Source: an uncultured Lachnobacterium sp. (GTDB lineage: Bacteria > Bacillota > Clostridia > Lachnospirales > Lachnospiraceae). From it: DNA of 64,000 nt. Both the position numbers and the translations under genes were made by a program. Shown here piece after piece: positions 60,128-64,000 of this stretch (the first letter of the stretch is position 1; the number at the start of each line of letters is the position of its first letter). Location of the stretch: positions 62,001 to 126,000 of the forward strand of contig URSS01000002.1 of assembly GCA_900550545.1 (NCBI GenBank), written 5' to 3'. The notes below the pieces were generated by a model that made no database searches, was not told where the DNA came from, and saw only the letters and a program-made list of their open reading frames with translations.

Positions 60128-60365
60128 AAACTGTCTTTGCACTCACCCCTTCTAATCTTCCGATTTTACCAGACAATGCATTGATGGTGTCCTGCGGAGC
60201 ATCCACCGCAACACTGATAATATTCACACCCTTGTCGCGGTAAGGAATGCCCATACGTCCCACAACACATTCTCTGTACTCATGCAATAAATGATTCAAT
60301 GGTTCTGCAGACTCTTCCTTTTCCACAATAATACCGATAAGTGCGATTCTTGTGTTATTTTCCAT
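60102..60365 (-). CDS. TM1266-family iron-only hydrogenase system regulator
   Basis: An 87-residue ACT-like/CopG-like small protein of the TM1266 family, which accompanies HydEFG genes and is annotated as a putative regulator. Recognised from RIALIGIIVEKEESAEPLNHLLHEY, VVGRMGIPYRDKGVNIISVAVDAPQDTINALSGKIGRLEGVSAKTVYA. This ferredoxin-like fold resembles NikR/ACT domains. It opens the maturation operon, behind AAGGAGG, and its end overlaps hydE. No DNA-binding helix is evident, so its mode of action is unclear. Confidence 0.9.
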   Translation of the reverse strand: MENNTRIALIGIIVEKEESAEPLNHLLHEYRECVVGRMGIPYRDKGVNIISVAVDAPQDTINALSGKIGRLEGVSAKTVYANVSGNH

Positions 60366-60383
60366 TTTTCCTCCTTATGACAC

Positions 60384-60419
60384 GAATCAGGCTGCACCTC
60401 AAAAGGTACAGCCTGATTC
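60384..60419 (-). repeat. Long hairpin in the leader of the hyd maturation operon
   Basis: Arms 60384-60399 and 60404-60419 pair with one C/A mismatch (GAATCAGGCTG...CAGCCTGATTC) around a 4-base loop. It lies 19 bases before the TM1266-like start codon. No T-run follows on the minus strand. It could be the expression platform of the upstream structured element. Confidence 0.75.
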
Positions 60420-60451
60420 ATACAAAATAAGCCTTATGTCTGAAAACACAA

Positions 60452-60542
60452 AGCAGTCGTTCTATGCTATACCTTTCACCTCAACCTTGGTTTCGGTGTC
60501 AGAGTCATCTTTATACTCTCTATATAAGCACATACGACTGCT
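60452..60542 (-). ncRNA. Candidate three-way-junction RNA upstream of the hyd operon
   Basis: A closing stem AGCAGTCGT/ACGACTGCT (60452-60460 with 60534-60542) encloses two hairpins. One is CACC-tc-AACC-tt-GGTT-tc-GGTG (60477-60498), and the other AGAGT-N9-ACTCT (60501-60519). It does not match the conserved cores I know for purine, TPP, c-di-GMP, SAM, THF or ZTP riboswitches. It lies in the gap between the chemoreceptor stop and the TM1266-like gene. A riboswitch-like leader is inference from shape and place. Confidence 0.5.
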
Positions 60543-60570
60543 CTTTGGCAAGTTTTAAATTAAATACAAA

Positions 60571-61833
60571 CTACTTACGAATCTGGAATCCGGAAATCAT
60601 CTCATCAAGTCCTTCCGCTGAAGCTGAAAGCTCCTGACTGGTAGCAGATACCTGCTCGGATGTTGCAGAATTAGACTGTACAACACTACTTACCTGCTCC
60701 ACTGCCTGCGAAATCTGTTTTACAGATTCTGCCTGCTGATCAGATACCTGACGAATCTTGGCAACTTCCATAACAACAACATCCAACTGCTCAATCATCT
60801 CAGCCATAAACTGTGAAGTCTGGTCAGCAACATTGCTTCCAATCTCTACCTGATTCAGGCTGTTTGTCAGCATGACACGTGTCTCTTCTGCGGAAGCAGC
60901 ACTTTCTTCTGCAAGTTCTTTGATCTGTTCTGCAACAACGGCAAAACCTTTTCCTGCCTCGCCTGCGCGTGCCGCTTCAATCGATGCATTCAAAGAAAGA
61001 AGGTTTGTCTGACTGGCAATACTTTCAATTTTTCCAATGACAGCCTGAATATCGTTTGTGGTATCAGAAATATGTTTCATGGACTCGATCAATTCCTTCA
61101 TCTTTGCCGTACCACTGTCTGCCTTGATAGCAACTTCTTTTGCCTGATCATGAACTCGATCAGTTGATTTTGTATTCTCAGCTACATGTTCTGCCACTTC
61201 GTTTACAGAAGATGTCAGTTCCTCAAGTGCAGCAGCCTGATCGGTTGCACCTTCCGCAAGTCCCTGGGCACTCTGTGCCAGCTGATCTGCTCCTGCTGAA
61301 ACCTGATTTGAAGATTCCTGAACATTCGAAATCGTCTGGCTCAGTCCTGTCTCTGTCTCTTCAAGTTTGCTTAAAATCTCACTGAAATTACCACGATAAA
61401 CTTCGATGTTTCCTGACTTTGCATCAAAATTTCCCTTAGCAAATTCCGTGAGAAGCTGATCGATATCCTCCACAACTTCTTTCAGAGAAGCTGCTGTATT
61501 GCGAAAACTCTGTGCCAGTTTTCCAAGTTCATCTTCTGCCTCATAGGTTACGTCAATGTCAAGATTTCCATGCGACATCGCTTCTGCTGCATTTTCAATC
61601 TGTTCCAATGGCTCAAGAATGTTATCTGTGAGCGCTTTTACCATTTGCTGACCGAGAATCGGCATAATAATCATGCCAAGCACTGGAATGATCAAAAATA
61701 CGAAGTGTCCAAAAGCAATCATTAATGCTGCAAACAAAATATTATTGATTGCCAGTACAACAAATACAACTTTTAGCACCAAAGAAAGCTTATCTGCAAT
61801 CCTTCTGTTCTGAAAATACTCTTTTCCTTGCAT
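60571..61833 (-). CDS. Methyl-accepting chemotaxis protein without extracellular sensor domain
   Basis: A 420-residue receptor. Two membrane helices (about 17-38 and 42-62) are separated by only a few residues, so there is no ligand-binding domain outside the cell. A HAMP domain follows (about 65-120: LEPLEQIENAAEAMSHGNLDIDVTYEAEDELGKLAQSF), then a long coiled-coil signalling domain. Its hairpin tip reads EAARAGEAGKGFAVVAEQIKELAEESAASAEETRVM (about 290-325), the CheA/CheW contact region. It may sense membrane or redox/energy state (inference). AAGGAG precedes the ATG. Transcribed alone from its own promoter upstream of 61850. Confidence 0.92.
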   Translation of the reverse strand: MQGKEYFQNRRIADKLSLVLKVVFVVLAINNILFAALMIAFGHFVFLIIPVLGMIIMPILGQQMVKALTDNILEPLEQIENAAEAMSHGNLDIDVTYEAEDELGKLAQSFRNTAASLKEVVEDIDQLLTEFAKGNFDAKSGNIEVYRGNFSEILSKLEETETGLSQTISNVQESSNQVSAGADQLAQSAQGLAEGATDQAAALEELTSSVNEVAEHVAENTKSTDRVHDQAKEVAIKADSGTAKMKELIESMKHISDTTNDIQAVIGKIESIASQTNLLSLNASIEAARAGEAGKGFAVVAEQIKELAEESAASAEETRVMLTNSLNQVEIGSNVADQTSQFMAEMIEQLDVVVMEVAKIRQVSDQQAESVKQISQAVEQVSSVVQSNSATSEQVSATSQELSASAEGLDEMISGFQIRK

Positions 61834-61932
61834 AAATTTTCTCCTTAGTTCTAGAAATTTTTATCATCGGTACTATTTGCCTATAATTTTACTTCGGTTT
61901 TCCAATAAATGCAAGCAAATTATTCTTTACAA

Positions 61933-63111
61933 TTAGTGATGGAACAGACGGATTCCTGTAAAGCTCATTACCATTCCATACTTGTTACATGTATCAATCA
62001 CGTTATCATCACGAACAGAACCGCCTGGCTCTGCAATGTATTTTACACCACTCTTATGTGCGCGCTCGATGTTATCACCAAATGGGAAGAACGCGTCAGA
62101 ACCTAATGCAACATCTGTATTCTTGTCTAACCATGCACGCTTTTCTTCTGCGGTAAATACAGGTGGCTTCACTTTGAAAATATTTTCCCATGCACCATCT
62201 GCAAGAACATCCATGTAGTCCTCACCCATATAAAGATCAATTGCGTTGTCACGGTCTGCACGTTTGATACCATCTACGAACTGTAGTCCTAATACCTGTG
62301 GAGACTGACGCAGCCACCAGTTGTCTGCCTTAGAACCTGCCAGACGTGTACAATGAATTCGAGACTGCTGACCAGCACCGATACCAATCGCCTGTCCACC
62401 CTTGACATAACATACTGAATTGGACTGTGTATACTTCAATGTAATCATTGCAATAGTAAGATCAATCTTTGCCTGCTCGGTAAGCTCTTTGTTTTCTGTC
62501 ACAATGTTATCAAAGAAATGCTCATCAATGTGCAATTCATTTCTTCCCTGCTCAAATGTGATACCAAACACATCCTTGCGCTCGATTGGAGCCGGCTCAT
62601 AATTTGGATCAATTTCGATTACACAGTAATTGCCTTTCTTTTTCTGTTTTAAAATTTCAAGTGCCTCATCGGTATATCCCGGTGCGATCACACCATCGGA
62701 CACCTCTCTTTTAATAACAAGTGCGGTTGCTGCATCACACACATCAGACAGAGAAATAAAATCTCCGAAAGAAGACATACGGTCTGCACCTCTTGCACGG
62801 ATATAAGCATTTGCAAGTGGCGTAAACTCTGCATCCATATCATCTACCCAGTAAATTTTCTTTTCTACCTCAGACAGTGGCAGGCCAACTGCCGCACCGG
62901 CTGGTGAAACATGCTTAAAAGATGTAGCTGCCGGAAGTCCGGTCGCTTTCTTTAATTCTCTTACCAGCTGCCAGCCATTAAATGCATCAAGAAAATTGAT
63001 ATATCCTGCACGACCACATAATACTTTGATTGGCAGTTCTCCGTTCTGCATATAAATTCTGGAAGGTTTCTGATTTGGGTTACATCCGTATTTTAATTCA
63101 TATTCCTGCAT
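61933..63111 (-). CDS. Stand-alone AICAR formyltransferase (PurH C-domain type)
   Basis: A 392-residue enzyme for the penultimate step of IMP synthesis, transferring a formyl group from 10-formyl-THF to AICAR. MQEYELKYGCNPNQKPSRIYM is the classical start of the transformylase domain. SFKHVSPAGAAVG (about 64-76) contains the catalytic Lys-His pair, and RSPQVLGLQF-like and EPGGSVRDDNVIDTCNKYGMVMSFTGIRLFHH close it. The N-terminal IMP cyclohydrolase domain of normal bifunctional PurH is missing. A PurO gene immediately upstream supplies that step. AAGGAG precedes the ATG. Confidence 0.9.
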   Translation of the reverse strand: MQEYELKYGCNPNQKPSRIYMQNGELPIKVLCGRAGYINFLDAFNGWQLVRELKKATGLPAATSFKHVSPAGAAVGLPLSEVEKKIYWVDDMDAEFTPLANAYIRARGADRMSSFGDFISLSDVCDAATALVIKREVSDGVIAPGYTDEALEILKQKKKGNYCVIEIDPNYEPAPIERKDVFGITFEQGRNELHIDEHFFDNIVTENKELTEQAKIDLTIAMITLKYTQSNSVCYVKGGQAIGIGAGQQSRIHCTRLAGSKADNWWLRQSPQVLGLQFVDGIKRADRDNAIDLYMGEDYMDVLADGAWENIFKVKPPVFTAEEKRAWLDKNTDVALGSDAFFPFGDNIERAHKSGVKYIAEPGGSVRDDNVIDTCNKYGMVMSFTGIRLFHH

Positions 63112-63161
63112 GATTTTCTCCTTATTTTTGTATTCTGCTTTTACTGTTATTTCTGTTGCAA

Positions 63162-63875
63162 TTATTTGTTTTTATTAACAATGCGGGACTCATATTTTCC
63201 TGTTTCAATATCAATAAAACGAACAAACAGGGACACTTTGTTGTCCTCATTTAAATTTTCCCACACCATCTGTGTAAAGGTATCAATGTCACCGTCAATA
63301 TCTACCCATGTCGGTTCTCCTTCAAAACTTGGAAGCGGATTTCCATCTCCCATATAAGTGTGAATGAAATGTCCTTCTCCTGCAACCGGATTCGAATATG
63401 CAAAAGTATAACGATTGCATGCATCCGGATTTCCATTGTTGCTCTTTAAAATGGACATTGCATAATTAAATTCACCTTTATCAATATGCATGATTCCTGA
63501 AATACGTGGTGTATAATTTGGTGCATCCGGCTCGAACTCTCTCGTACGAAGTGCCTGCTCAAATGTCTGCTGCTTGTCCATCAATTCGTAGATTGTATCG
63601 GTCTGATCGCCGTTTGTGACGATTGTCTTGTTTCCAAGTACACGTACCGGTGCATAAATGATCAGACTCGGATCTTCTAACTTGGAAGGATCAAATGCCT
63701 GTGTGCGGATACCCTCACCATCCTCTACAAAGACACGATTGCGGCTATTTGCGCTTCTTCCCATGATAAAATAAGCAGTTACCGCCTTCTTACCATCTTT
63801 TGATTTTCCGATTACAATTCCTCTTCCCGGATAAGTTGTTGCAGCTAATTCTTTGCTCAGTGCTACCTTTTGCAT
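63162..63875 (-). CDS. purO: IMP cyclohydrolase, archaeal PurO type
   Basis: A 237-residue protein of the PurO (NTN-hydrolase-like fold) family that closes FAICAR to IMP. Recognised from TTYPGRGIVIGKSKDGKKAVTAYFIMGRSANSRNRVFV, PSLIIYAPVR, NYTPRISGI and NRYTFAYSNPVAGEGHFIHTYMGDGNPLPSFEGEP. Start at 63875 chosen from AAGGAG; an in-frame start 19 codons upstream lacks similarity. It precedes the transformylase by 50 bases on the same strand. Together they replace bifunctional PurH. Confidence 0.92.
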   Translation of the reverse strand: MQKVALSKELAATTYPGRGIVIGKSKDGKKAVTAYFIMGRSANSRNRVFVEDGEGIRTQAFDPSKLEDPSLIIYAPVRVLGNKTIVTNGDQTDTIYELMDKQQTFEQALRTREFEPDAPNYTPRISGIMHIDKGEFNYAMSILKSNNGNPDACNRYTFAYSNPVAGEGHFIHTYMGDGNPLPSFEGEPTWVDIDGDIDTFTQMVWENLNEDNKVSLFVRFIDIETGKYESRIVNKNK

Positions 63876-63940
63876 TTGTGATCTCCTTTCGCTTAAAACA
63901 TCTTTAAAATTGTATAAAAAAAGCCGACACATCCGAGAAC

Positions 63941-64000
63941 TTACACAATAGCATACAAGGTAATGCGTACTGCATTGCCCTCAAATGTGCAGGTTGCCCA
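63941..64000 (-). CDS. Possible C-terminal end of an upstream gene (cut by window edge)
   Basis: The last 60 bases read on the minus strand as a 19-codon open frame ending TAA: WATCTFEGNAVRITLYAIV. The composition looks protein-like, but a frame this short can be open by chance. No family can be assigned. If real, it would lie 65 bases before purO. Confidence 0.35.
   Translation of the reverse strand, partial: WATCTFEGNAVRITLYAIV

Noticed and set aside
60452..60542. Known riboswitch or tRNA
   Set aside because: No CUGAGA (TPP), no GEMM core, no purine UAUA/UNUCUAC junctions, no CCA end or anticodon arm. Kept as a candidate structured RNA of unknown class.
61933..63111. Truncated purH pseudogene
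   Set aside because: The frame is intact, begins exactly at the normal transformylase domain with its own ribosome-binding site, and PurO next door supplies the missing activity.

Overview
The window looks like chromosomal DNA of a spore-forming, anaerobic Lachnospiraceae-type Clostridium (phylum Bacillota). The evidence is the combination of [FeFe]-hydrogenase maturases HydE/HydF/HydG, an oxygen-sensitive acyl-CoA dehydratase activase, spore photoproduct lyase, tandem FeoA/FeoB, AddAB, a T-box leader, a CIRCE element, GlnRS and strong SD/TTGACA/TATAAT signals. I see no rRNA, tRNA, insertion sequence, prophage or CRISPR array. It reads as a core-genome stretch with a few decayed genes and one small dispersed repeat family.

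Layout. 1-2.8 kb (minus): RNase HI (cut by the window edge), a DUF2225 protein and glnS behind a consensus promoter. 2.8-7.9 kb (minus): a BMP/NupNOPQ-type nucleoside ABC transporter. 8.0-13.5 kb: a rhomboid-fold protein without catalytic residues and a 1419-residue acyl-CoA dehydratase activase. 13.5-17 kb (minus): nucleosidase, spore photoproduct lyase, SDR and EamA transporter. 17.3-21.5 kb (minus): two iron-related transcripts (DUF3793-flavodoxin and feoA-feoA-feoB-short Fur) that share the palindrome GTTAG-N6-CTAAC at their promoters. 21.8-24.2 kb (plus): CDF metal exporter and a COG2509-like flavoprotein. 24.2-28.3 kb (minus): a secreted DUF3298-like protein, tandem 86-bp repeats, a 2-isopropylmalate synthase fused to an AraC-type DNA-binding domain, an sce7726-like protein and an FlK-like thioesterase. 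28.5-30.7 kb (plus): htpG with a perfect CIRCE. 30.7-41.4 kb (minus): PAP2 phosphatase, PrsA-like lipoprotein, a small acidic protein, maf, addA, addB, lrgB and lrgA. 41.6-42.9 kb (plus): iron-containing alcohol dehydrogenase. 43-49.8 kb (minus): pyridoxamine kinase, a GGDEF-REC-HD-GYP protein, a decayed receiver gene, a 26-residue Lys-rich peptide gene, a second DUF3298-like protein, a TetR regulator with a damaged zinc-ribbon gene, and two uncharacterised genes. 50-52.6 kb: a LysR regulator and a MetE-like gene with a MET-box. 52.6-55.8 kb (minus): a TrpXYZ-like ABC transporter under a Trp-type T-box. 55.8-60.6 kb (minus): TM1266-HydE-HydG-HydF plus a YgjP-like metallopeptidase, preceded by an unidentified structured region. 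60.6-64 kb (minus): a chemoreceptor, stand-alone AICAR transformylase and archaeal-type IMP cyclohydrolase PurO.

How the genes work together. Several units carry readable regulatory logic: Trp-tRNA sensing for the trpXYZ-like transporter, a LysR/MET-box pair for the MetE-like enzyme, HrcA/CIRCE for htpG, a shared palindrome for iron uptake, and a long operator over the leuA promoter that could be bound by LeuA's own DNA-binding domain. The last is my leading candidate for an undescribed system: a leucine-responsive biosynthetic enzyme that may double as its own transcription factor. No computation or database search was run. Calls rest on reading the sequence and on recalled family features.
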